Origin: Benthicola sp964195715
GTDB lineage: Bacteria > Gemmatimonadota > Gemmatimonadetes > Palauibacterales > Palauibacteraceae
Direction: 5' to 3'
DNA length: 14,202 bases
Assembly (NCBI GenBank): GCA_964195715.1
Contig: CAXMRU010000095.1
Location: 1 to 14,202, forward strand
Part shown: piece after piece, positions 6,831-13,473 of the stretch
Layout: every line of letters starts with the position of its first letter
Numbering within the stretch: the first letter of the stretch is position 1
Program-made: the position numbers and the translations under genes
Notes under the pieces: generated by a model
The model's input: the letters and a program-made list of their open reading frames with translations, nothing else
Database searches by the model: none
Told to the model about the DNA's origin: nothing

Positions 6831-8962
6831 TACCGGAGCGTCGCCAGCGCCGCCTCCGCCGCCTCCAACATCGCCTCCGGCCCGACGGGCGAGCCCGTAG
6901 CCTCCCTCATCCAGAGGTCGGGCACGACATTGCCCACGAGGCTCATTCTCTCGAACTCCGGTCCCACACTGCCGACCCGCTCAACCTGCTCTTCCACCTG
7001 GACCGCGATCATGTGTCCGATGGAGTAGTCCGGCAGATACAGCCGTGAGTGGATCATGTGCGAGTAGACGGCGAGGAGGGTCGAGTCTTCGACGCCGATC
7101 AGCGGGGCGTAGTACTCGTTCCACACGCCACGGGCGATATCCAGGGTCGCCTGTTTGAGCTCGGCCGGAGTCGCGTCCGGGTGGTCGTACATCCAGTGCC
7201 ACACTCGCATGTCCACGAGCGCCACCGCCGCGATCTCCGCAGCCCCCCAGTAGTCGTCCAGCGCACGGAATGCCAGCTCTTCCGTGCCGGGCGACTCCAG
7301 GCCGAGGAGTTCCAGGTCGCGAGCCTGGAATACGAAAGCCAGCGCCTCGGTGAACGCCGTGTTGGGGACGCCCGCCAGCGTATAGTAGTCGATTCCGTAC
7401 AGCGAGATTGTCTGCTCCACGTTATGGCCCATCTCGTGGACTGCGATGTTGTAGCCCTTGTAGTCCATGCCGTCCGGGCCCACGCGGGTGCGAAGGCGCG
7501 AAACCGCGCCCCTCATTCCGGCTCCCCACGCGTGGCCGGATCCCCGCGCCGGCTCCACTACGATTCGCTCCGTGATCGCCTGCGCATCCTCGAAATTCCA
7601 CCCGAGTACGACGAGCATCCGCGTCATGTCCCGCTCGTAGGCTGCGGGCCCGGGGTACCTCGTCGAGACCATGCGGTCGAGCTGATCCTGGGAGTAAGAG
7701 CCACGAGGCTGAAAGCCGTTGTACCAGATATCGAACGCCTCCAGCGGTCGGCCCAGCCGCTCCTCGATCAGGCGCGCGGTCTCGCCGAGCAGAGGGGACG
7801 CGAGGAGCTGCTCGAACATTTGTTCTACTCGTGCCTCCGGGATCTCGCGATCCTCGTCGAACCGCCGGACAATGTGCGTCGGAGCCATGGGCGAGAACGG
7901 GTCCGCCAGGCGGGCCGCGTGATACGTGTCGAGCAGGACCGCGTACCGGGTGTCCGGCTCGGGCGCCTCGGTCACCTGGAGATCGGCGGGCGCGACCTCG
8001 TCCGTGTCGACGGCCTCCGCTCGCCGGACCTCGTTGGTGAACGGGTTCCAGTCGACGTGGGGATTGTCCACCACGACCTCCGGAATCGACTGGTCCACGA
8101 TTCGCTCCAGCACCTTCTGGATCGTTCGTTGCCTCGTGAGCCCGTCCTCGTCACCGGCGTAGTTCGCCTTGATCTCATCGCGCAGGTTCCAGTGAGAAAG
8201 CAGCCGCATCCCCTGCGGGAACAGTCTCCGCCAGTCATCGTCCACCAGGTGATGCATCCAGATGTTGTACTCGGCGATGTACTGGTCCGCGGCGGCGTAC
8301 GCGCGGGCCTGTTCGAGCGTTACCTCGGCCGGCACGCGACGGGAGAACCGCTGTGCAAGACGGACCTCTGCCCACTGGCGACGCGTCCACGATTCCCCCT
8401 CGGTCAGCCGTTGCTCCAGCGTGGTGAGGGGGAAGTTGAGGAGAACCACGAACGCGAGCTTGTTCGCGAACAGGTCGTCGCTGACGTGCGCTCCCGGGTT
8501 GTAGCCGGCGAACGTCTCGTCGAAGCTGTAGATGGGGCCGAGGTCGAGGTCGGACTGCCTCTTGAAATCGAGACTGATCTCGAGCATGTGACCGTCCAGT
8601 TCCTCCAGAAGACCCTGGAAGCGGGTGAACATCGCATCCAGGGTCTCCGCATCGCCGGCGAAATTCTCGCGCACGAAGTCTTCGAACTCGCCGCGCGTAC
8701 CGTCCTCTGGACGCCAGAAGTCCGCGACCTGGGAGAGGCCCTTGTGCGCTCGATCGCGCTGTTCATCCCCGTGGCGGACGACGAGCTCCTCCTCTAGCGC
8801 CTCGGTAGCTGCTGCGTGCCATTCCACTTCACCGTCGCGAGCCGAAACCGCCTCCGCGTCGGACCCCGGCTTCCCGCAAGCCATCGACAGCAGGACGACG
8901 AGAAGCATCGAAGCGGGCGCCAGCAGGCAGTGAGACTTTTCGGAGCCTTCCGGTGTATGCAT
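6830..8962 (-). CDS. HEXXH zinc metallopeptidase lipoprotein (gluzincin, M3-like)
   Basis: A 710-aa predicted zinc peptidase anchored to a membrane by lipid. A hydrophobic leader ends in a lipobox (LSMAC, Cys 29), followed by an Asp/Glu-rich linker. The body is mostly helical. The active site is AVHEMGHNVEQ: His 509, Glu 510 and His 513, with a third zinc ligand expected at Glu 539 in AFTEALAFVFQ, 26 residues later. This is gluzincin spacing and resembles M3 enzymes (HEXGH then PxxFxE). Near the C terminus His 638, Tyr 642 and Tyr 646 (IHSRLYLPDY) occupy places like the substrate-binding His/Tyr set of M3 peptidases. The N-terminal 450 residues, including NLRDEIKANY and VDWNPFTNEV, match no named domain I can place. 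The start is ATG 8962-8960 with a G-rich ribosome site 4 nt upstream. The gene diverges from the TolB/TPR gene, which shares its upstream region. The peptidase role is likely; family and substrate are uncertain. Confidence 0.82.
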   Translation of the reverse strand: MHTPEGSEKSHCLLAPASMLLVVLLSMACGKPGSDAEAVSARDGEVEWHAAATEALEEELVVRHGDEQRDRAHKGLSQVADFWRPEDGTRGEFEDFVRENFAGDAETLDAMFTRFQGLLEELDGHMLEISLDFKRQSDLDLGPIYSFDETFAGYNPGAHVSDDLFANKLAFVVLLNFPLTTLEQRLTEGESWTRRQWAEVRLAQRFSRRVPAEVTLEQARAYAAADQYIAEYNIWMHHLVDDDWRRLFPQGMRLLSHWNLRDEIKANYAGDEDGLTRQRTIQKVLERIVDQSIPEVVVDNPHVDWNPFTNEVRRAEAVDTDEVAPADLQVTEAPEPDTRYAVLLDTYHAARLADPFSPMAPTHIVRRFDEDREIPEARVEQMFEQLLASPLLGETARLIEERLGRPLEAFDIWYNGFQPRGSYSQDQLDRMVSTRYPGPAAYERDMTRMLVVLGWNFEDAQAITERIVVEPARGSGHAWGAGMRGAVSRLRTRVGPDGMDYKGYNIAVHEMGHNVEQTISLYGIDYYTLAGVPNTAFTEALAFVFQARDLELLGLESPGTEELAFRALDDYWGAAEIAAVALVDMRVWHWMYDHPDATPAELKQATLDIARGVWNEYYAPLIGVEDSTLLAVYSHMIHSRLYLPDYSIGHMIAVQVEEQVERVGSVGPEFERMSLVGNVVPDLWMREATGSPVGPEAMLEAAEAALATLR

Positions 8963-9150
8963 AATTCCCCCGGGAAAGTGAACCGGCCGGAACAGGGATG
9001 ACGGAGGGAGTGCCTCCCGGCAGAGGGGCTCCCGAAGCCAACACGATAGACTCGTCAGGTCATCCGGCCAAGCGGTCGAGTCTTCCCCGCGCGAGTGGGA
9101 GGAATTCGCAATCGGCGTCTACGGCCCGACGCCTCGCGCCGGAGGAGCTG
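8963..9150. other. Divergent region between metallopeptidase and TolB/TPR genes
   Basis: These 188 bp must carry both promoters. I see no reliable -35/-10 elements. A short hairpin (GGGAG 9006-9010, CTCCC 9014-9018) and a GGCCGG palindrome near 8984 are common by chance at this GC content. An ATG at 8998 is in frame with the + gene but would add 51 low-complexity residues ahead of its natural start. Confidence 0.45.
9141..9147 (+). promoter_or_regulatory. Shine-Dalgarno deciding the TolB/TPR protein start
   Basis: GGAGGAG, with GGAGG 5 nt before the ATG at 9151. It supports this start over the in-frame ATG at 8998, and the protein then opens with the ELLRRRVPQVVGVYL pattern normal for the family. 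Confidence 0.7.
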
Positions 9151-10698
9151 ATGTCCGACAGACTCGCGACAGAGTTGCTCAGGCGGCGCGTGCCGCAGGT
9201 CGTGGGCGTATATCTCGCTGCCGGCTGGGGCCTGCTCGAATTCACGGACTGGGCCACGGGTCGCTTTGCGCTGTCGAACGGCGCCGAGGATCTGGTCGTG
9301 GGAGCCTGGATCGTCTTCCTGCCGATCGTCGCGACACTGGCCTGGCGTTGGGGCGAGCCGGGGAGACGCCGAGCGCGCACGCCGAGCCGTGGCATGCGGG
9401 CCGTGACCTCGGCACCACGAGCCACCGACATCGTCGTCCTGCCCTTCGAAAACCTGAGCGCCGATCCTGACGACGAGTACCTGAGCGACGGGATCTGCGA
9501 GGAGATCACCAACGAGCTGGCTCGAATGGAGGGTCTCCGCGTGGTGGCGCGCACGTCAGCCTACGCCTACAAGGGGAAGCCAGTAGACGTGCGTACCCTG
9601 GGTCGGGAGTTCGGGGCAGGGGCCGTGCTCGAGGGCAGTGTCCAGCGCTCGGGCGATCGTCTCCGGATCACGACGCAGCTCGTGGAGGTCGAGAAGGGCT
9701 ATCACCTGTGGTCCGAGCGGTACGATCGCGAGATGAAGGACGTGTTCGATATCCAGGACGAAATCTCGGCCAACGTCGTGCAGGCACTGCGGGGCATCCT
9801 CAAGCCCGATGAGGTCGAGGCCCTGTCCAGGAACCCCACCGACGACGTCAAGGCGTATGAGTACTACCTGCGCGGACGCCAGTTCTTCCGTCAGAGTCGT
9901 CGCAAGAGCCTCGATTACGCGCGCCAGATGTTCGAGAAGGCGGTCGCGGAGGATCCGGACTTTGCCCTCGCATGGGCCGGCGTGGCCGATTCCATTTCTC
10001 TCACGAGCATGTACTATCCGTCCACCGGGGCGGACCTGGTGCGGGCCGAGGAGGCCAGTCTGCGGGCGCTCGAGCTGGACCCGCAGCTGTCGGAGGCGCA
10101 CGGGGCGCGGGGATTCGTCCTGCTGGAGTCGAAGCGGTTCGAGAAGGCTGAGGAGGAGTTCCTGGCCGCGATACGGCTCGACCCATCCCAGTTCGACGCC
10201 CGTTACTTCTACGCCCGCGCGTGCTTTGCCCAGGGCAGGCTGGAGGACGCAGCCCGGCTGTTTCAGGAGGCCTCGGACGTACGTGAGGACTACCAGGCGG
10301 CGTTTTTTGCCGCCCAGGCGCTGGAAGCCCTCGGCCGGGAAAGCGAGGCAACCGAGGGCTACCGGCGCGCCCTGTCCGTGGCCGAGAAGCACATGGAGTT
10401 GAACCCGGACGACCCGCGGGCCGCCACGATGCGGGCCGTGTCGCTCTGTCGGGTCGGCGACCGCGAAGCCGGCCTGCAGTGGGCCGAGCGGGCGCTCGAT
10501 ATCGATCCCGAAGATGCGGGCGTCCGCTACAACGTCGCCTGCCTGTACTCGCTCGAACAGCAGACCGAGGAGGCGATCCGCTGCCTCGAGCGCGCGGTCG
10601 AGGTTGGGTTTGGCAACCGTGAATGGATCGAGCAGGATCCCGACCTCAATCCACTCCGCGAGCATCCGCGTTTCCAGGAGCTGGTCGCCCGATTGTAA
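9151..10698 (+). CDS. Membrane-anchored TolB-like domain protein with C-terminal TPR repeats
   Basis: A 515-aa protein. The N terminus (ELLRRRVPQVVGVYLAAGW) is the short basic-then-hydrophobic opening found ahead of the TolB-like domain in many adenylate-cyclase-associated and regulator-type proteins. Two membrane segments follow (about 15-32 and 47-65), so the rest is on one side of the inner membrane. Residues 93-214 form the TolB N-terminal-like domain (DIVVLPFENLSADPDDEYLS, then GAVLEGSVQRSGDRLRITTQL and HLWSERYDREMKDVFDIQDEI). From about 233 to 500 there are degenerate TPR repeats, seen in AEDPDFALAWAGVAD, LELDPQLSEAHGARG, IRLDPSQFDARYFYA and LDIDPEDAGVRYNVA. No kinase, cyclase or winged-helix domain is attached, although relatives often carry one. 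It probably acts as a scaffold or sensor; partner unknown. A hairpin with a short T-run follows the stop. Confidence 0.88.
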   Translation: MSDRLATELLRRRVPQVVGVYLAAGWGLLEFTDWATGRFALSNGAEDLVVGAWIVFLPIVATLAWRWGEPGRRRARTPSRGMRAVTSAPRATDIVVLPFENLSADPDDEYLSDGICEEITNELARMEGLRVVARTSAYAYKGKPVDVRTLGREFGAGAVLEGSVQRSGDRLRITTQLVEVEKGYHLWSERYDREMKDVFDIQDEISANVVQALRGILKPDEVEALSRNPTDDVKAYEYYLRGRQFFRQSRRKSLDYARQMFEKAVAEDPDFALAWAGVADSISLTSMYYPSTGADLVRAEEASLRALELDPQLSEAHGARGFVLLESKRFEKAEEEFLAAIRLDPSQFDARYFYARACFAQGRLEDAARLFQEASDVREDYQAAFFAAQALEALGRESEATEGYRRALSVAEKHMELNPDDPRAATMRAVSLCRVGDREAGLQWAERALDIDPEDAGVRYNVACLYSLEQQTEEAIRCLERAVEVGFGNREWIEQDPDLNPLREHPRFQELVARL

Positions 10699-10707
10699 GA
10701 GGCCTAC

Positions 10708-10728
10708 CGTGCCCCCGCGGCACGCTTT
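10708..10728 (+). terminator. Probable intrinsic terminator after the TolB/TPR gene
   Basis: CGTGCC (10708-10713) and GGCACG (10719-10724) form a 6-bp stem with a 5-nt loop, then CTTT. It lies 9 nt after the TAA at 10698. The T-run is short, so termination may be incomplete. Confidence 0.5.
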
Positions 10729-10750
10729 CGCGGGCCTGGACAAACATTTC

Positions 10751-10792
10751 TCACATGTGACACGACGTAGCCGAGTTCGTGCGTGCAACGCA
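10751..10792. promoter_or_regulatory. Two palindromes in the upstream region of the lectin lipoprotein gene
   Basis: TCACATGTGA (10751-10760) is a perfect 10-bp palindrome. TGCGT-GCA-ACGCA (10780-10792) is a second dyad whose centre lies about 30 bp further on. They sit in a 240-bp gap (10699-10938) that is less GC-rich than its flanks and holds no gene I can support. They could be operator sites for the lipoprotein gene at 10939. I could not place a convincing promoter, and the half-sites are in the opposite order to a CRP site. Confidence 0.3.
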
Positions 10793-10938
10793 TGTGCGGG
10801 CTTCCATCAGGTACAATTCAACTCATTGCTGCATAGTCGTTTACGTAACAGGCGCCTCCAGCTTGTGTCGGGTACGTCCGTTGCACAGATGGTGCTTCGC
10901 GATCGTTAGAGAGAGACCCTGAATCGTGAGGCACCAAC

Positions 10939-11919
10939 ATGAGGCACCTTCGTTGGAGCGTAGCCGGATTGTGTATCGTCGCGCTCGCCGCGTGTGATTC
11001 CACTCCCGTGGATCCCGGGACGGCGGGTCTGAACGAAACCGGACTGATGGCGGTGACGGCACCCGTGCTCGGGGCCGTGCCCGTCCTGGACGGCGTCACC
11101 GGTCACCTGTACGACGCCGTCGCCCCTGTCGGCGGGATCAACTGGACAGACGCGCGCGAAGCTGCCGAGGCGCTGAGCTCAGGCAGCTGCCAGGGCTATC
11201 TGGCCTCGATCACGTCCGCGGAGGAGAATGAGTTCATCTGGTCCAACTTCCCGGCGGTGGCGCCGTTCATCGGTAACGGATACTGGATCGGCGGATATCA
11301 GCCTGAGGACGCGTCGTCGGCTGACGCGGACTGGACGTGGGTGTCGGGTGAGCCTTTCGTCTATGCCGACTGGGCTGAAGGGGCGCCTGCTGAAGGGGGG
11401 CTCGGCGACGCGGACGCCGCTCATTTCGTACGCGTGAACACGGGAGGCTTCGGCACCGAGGCCAGGTGGGACGACCTCAATCAGACCGGGACGACCCTGG
11501 GATATGTCGTCGAGTTCGACGGCGTGTGCACGGAAGAGGCCGTGCTCGACATTCTGATCCTGCTCAGGCTGACGCAGGGTGAAGGTCCGCGTAACATCAA
11601 CATGAAGAGCCAGGGAAAGATCGCGGCGGCCGTCCTCTCCGTGGCCGACGGGTTCGACGCCACGACGATCGATCCGGCGACCGTGACCCTGGGAGATGGG
11701 TCCGATCCCGACGCCCCGGTCGCGGGCAACAAGCACGGCAAGCTGATGGTCTCGTGGCCGGACCTGGACGGGGACGGCCTCCAGGACGCCCTGTTCCACT
11801 TCAACACGCACGACCTCGTGATGGCGGGGCTCATGGCGGAGACGACGGAGCTGGTTCTGCGCGGCATGACGACCAGAGAAGTCGAATTTTCCGGAAGCGA
11901 CGCCGTGGCCGTGAAGTAA
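10939..11919 (+). CDS. C-type-lectin-fold lipoprotein with a C-terminal DxDGDG domain
   Basis: A 326-aa surface or periplasmic lipoprotein. The leader ends in a lipobox (ALAAC, Cys 19). Residues about 52-195 form a C-type lectin-like domain: TGHLYDAVAPVGGINWTDAR, GYLASITSAEENEFI, GYWIGGYQ (114-121), WTWVSGEPF (132-140), YADWAEGAPAE, and RWDDLN (176-181) ahead of LGYVVEF. Cys 84 and Cys 197 are placed to make the usual disulfide. After a linker, residues about 218-326 form a second domain with NINMKSQGKIAAAVLS, DATTIDPATVTLGDG, WPDLDGDGLQDALFHF (a DxDGDG calcium-loop-like motif), HDLVMAG and TELVLRGMT. This set recurs as a C-terminal unit in secreted proteins of several phyla, where its function is not known. 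A role in binding glycans or other ligands at the cell surface is inference. The start is ATG 10939 with GAGG 9 nt upstream. A strong terminator follows, so the gene is likely a single unit. Confidence 0.83.
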   Translation: MRHLRWSVAGLCIVALAACDSTPVDPGTAGLNETGLMAVTAPVLGAVPVLDGVTGHLYDAVAPVGGINWTDAREAAEALSSGSCQGYLASITSAEENEFIWSNFPAVAPFIGNGYWIGGYQPEDASSADADWTWVSGEPFVYADWAEGAPAEGGLGDADAAHFVRVNTGGFGTEARWDDLNQTGTTLGYVVEFDGVCTEEAVLDILILLRLTQGEGPRNINMKSQGKIAAAVLSVADGFDATTIDPATVTLGDGSDPDAPVAGNKHGKLMVSWPDLDGDGLQDALFHFNTHDLVMAGLMAETTELVLRGMTTREVEFSGSDAVAVK

Positions 11920-11954
11920 TCGGGGCGCTTACCAGCGGAGCGGTTTGTGCCCCT

Positions 11955-11990
11955 GACGGGGAGGCGGGTTTCCGCCTCCCCGTCTTCTAT
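11955..11990 (+). terminator. Strong intrinsic terminator after the lectin lipoprotein gene
   Basis: GACGGGGAGGCGG (11955-11967) and CCGCCTCCCCGTC (11972-11984) make a perfect 13-bp stem with a GTTT loop, followed by TTCTAT. It lies 35 bp after the TAA at 11919 and close to the stop of the convergent symporter gene. The short T-rich side is to the right, so it works mainly for the + strand gene. Confidence 0.85.
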
Positions 11991-12030
11991 TGGGGGTCGC
12001 CCGATACTTCTAGTGGGAGTCGCCCGAGAC
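11985..12030. repeat. 23-bp tandem duplication spanning the symporter stop codon
   Basis: Copy 1 (11985-12007) and copy 2 (12008-12030) abut exactly and match at 20 of 23 bases. Copy 2 contains the last codons and the TAG (12012-12010) of the minus-strand symporter. Copy 1 lies in its 3' untranslated side, starting at the base after the terminator stem. Because 23 is not a multiple of three, copy 1 repeats the Ser-Gly-Asp coding and a TAG in another frame. Confidence 0.8.
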
Positions 12031-13473
12031 CGGAGCCCAGCTTTCGGATCTGTCGACCGGCGCCGGGTCGCTGAAGATCCAGCCGATAGCAAAGGTGACA
12101 GCAGCACCGAGCGGCGTGAACCACGTCCAGGCGAGCGGCGTGAACAGATGGGCGCCGGTAGCGACGATGAGGCCCGCTCCCATCGCGGCGAGTACCCCCG
12201 TCTCCCCGATCTGCCGGTTTGCCACGGCCAGTCCGAATACGCCCAGGACCGGGCCGAACGTGATTGACGTGATCGTGAGCCCTGCCTCCAGCACGGATCC
12301 CCAGGCACGGGCCAGCACCGCGACTCCGGCCAGCGCGACGGCCCACACGGCCGTAAGGATCCGCGATGCGCGGAGCGCCGCCTCATCGGTCCTGTTGAGC
12401 TCGCGCTGGAAGTCGAATGTCGTGGCGGACGCCAGCGAGCTCATGGACGAGGAGAGCGTGGACATGGCGGCCGCGAACACGGCGGCGATGACCAGGCCGC
12501 CCAGCCCAACCGGGAGCTCGGTCGCGATGAAGCGCGGGAACACCTGGTCGGCCGACTCGAACGGTATCGCGGGAGGGAACGCCTCGTAGTGGGCGAACAG
12601 CATCGAGCCGATCAGCAGGAAGAGCGCCATCTGCGCGAACACGAGGACGCCGCTCGTCACCACGGCCTTCCTGGCGTCCGAGGCCGAACGACAGGCCAGG
12701 AGCCGCTGGACGAACATCTGGTCGGTCCCGTGGGTGGCCATCGTGAGGACGGCGCCTCCGATGATCCCGGCCCAGAAGGTGTACGGCTGCACCCAGCTCC
12801 ATCCGAACTCGAGCACGGTCAGCTTGCCGGCCGCCTGGAGGCCTGGAAGCACGCCGCTCCATCCACCGGGCAGACCTCGGACCAGGATCCACGCTGCGAG
12901 CGCGGCCCCGCCGACATACACGACGAGCTGAACGGCGTCGTTCCAAATGACGGCTCTCAGTCCGCCACGCATCGTGTAATAGAGCGTCACGCCCGTGACC
13001 AGGAGGATGGCCACCGGCAGTGGCATCGGAAGCAGCGCCTGCAGGACAAGAGCGGTCGCGAAGAGCCTGACCCCGTCGGCGAGGACCCGGGATATGAGAA
13101 ACACGCCCGAGGAGAAGCGGCGCACGCGCTCGCCGAACCGGTGATCGAGAAGTTCGTAGGCGGTGTTGATTCGGCCCTCGAAATAGGCCGGCACAAGCCA
13201 CCAGGCCACCGCAAGGCGGCCGATCATATACCCGGCGGCCACCTGCAGGAAGCCGAGGTTGCCGGAGTAAGCGATCGCGGGAACGCCCACAAACGTGAGG
13301 GTGGACGTCTCCGTTCCGACGATCGAGAGCGAGGCCGCGAACCACGGCGTGCGGCGCCCTGCCAGGAAGTAGTCCTCGAGGTTCTGCTGTCCGCGGCCGA
13401 GGCGGTTGCCGAGCCAGATCGTCGCCGCGAAGTACGCGATGACGACGGTCCAATCGATCAACGCGGCGGACAT
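12010..13473 (-). CDS. Sodium:solute symporter (SSS family, TC 2.A.21)
   Basis: A 487-aa inner-membrane transporter with about 13 hydrophobic segments, the normal count for the family, which couples solute uptake to Na+. Visible family marks are LEDYFLAGR (32-40) leading into the first broken helix with TETSTLTFVGVPA (54-66), TAYELLDHRFG (104-114), RVLADGVRLFA (129-139), TMRGGLRAVIWNDAVQ (167-182), HGTDQMFVQRLLACRSASDA (248-267), and AAMSTLSSSMSSLASA (335-350), whose Ser/Thr cluster corresponds to the Na2-site helix. The start ATG (13473-13471) directly follows the TAG of the YwiC-like gene (reads TAGATG), with a weak GGGA 6 nt upstream, so translation is probably coupled. The substrate (amino acid, sugar acid or other) cannot be told from sequence. 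The C-terminal tail after the last helix is short and polar, and its final codons lie in a tandem repeat. Confidence 0.93.
   Translation of the reverse strand: MSAALIDWTVVIAYFAATIWLGNRLGRGQQNLEDYFLAGRRTPWFAASLSIVGTETSTLTFVGVPAIAYSGNLGFLQVAAGYMIGRLAVAWWLVPAYFEGRINTAYELLDHRFGERVRRFSSGVFLISRVLADGVRLFATALVLQALLPMPLPVAILLVTGVTLYYTMRGGLRAVIWNDAVQLVVYVGGAALAAWILVRGLPGGWSGVLPGLQAAGKLTVLEFGWSWVQPYTFWAGIIGGAVLTMATHGTDQMFVQRLLACRSASDARKAVVTSGVLVFAQMALFLLIGSMLFAHYEAFPPAIPFESADQVFPRFIATELPVGLGGLVIAAVFAAAMSTLSSSMSSLASATTFDFQRELNRTDEAALRASRILTAVWAVALAGVAVLARAWGSVLEAGLTITSITFGPVLGVFGLAVANRQIGETGVLAAMGAGLIVATGAHLFTPLAWTWFTPLGAAVTFAIGWIFSDPAPVDRSESWAPVSGDSH

Noticed and set aside
7049..8797. Open frame of about 580 codons on the + strand opposite the metallopeptidase
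   Set aside because: Antisense shadow; composition is Arg/Val/His-rich and lacks any recognisable fold.
8998..9150. Earlier ATG start for the TolB/TPR protein
   Set aside because: It would add 51 Ser/Arg/Pro-rich residues with no family match, while ATG 9151 has GGAGG and the usual N terminus.
9556..10788. Open frame of about 410 codons on the - strand opposite the TolB/TPR gene
   Set aside because: Antisense shadow of a TPR protein; its Leu/Arg/Gly-rich translation has no domain.
10699..10938. Possible small gene or RNA gene in the 240-bp gap
   Set aside because: No open frame with a ribosome site, no tRNA-like cloverleaf and no strong extended fold beyond the terminator and short dyads.
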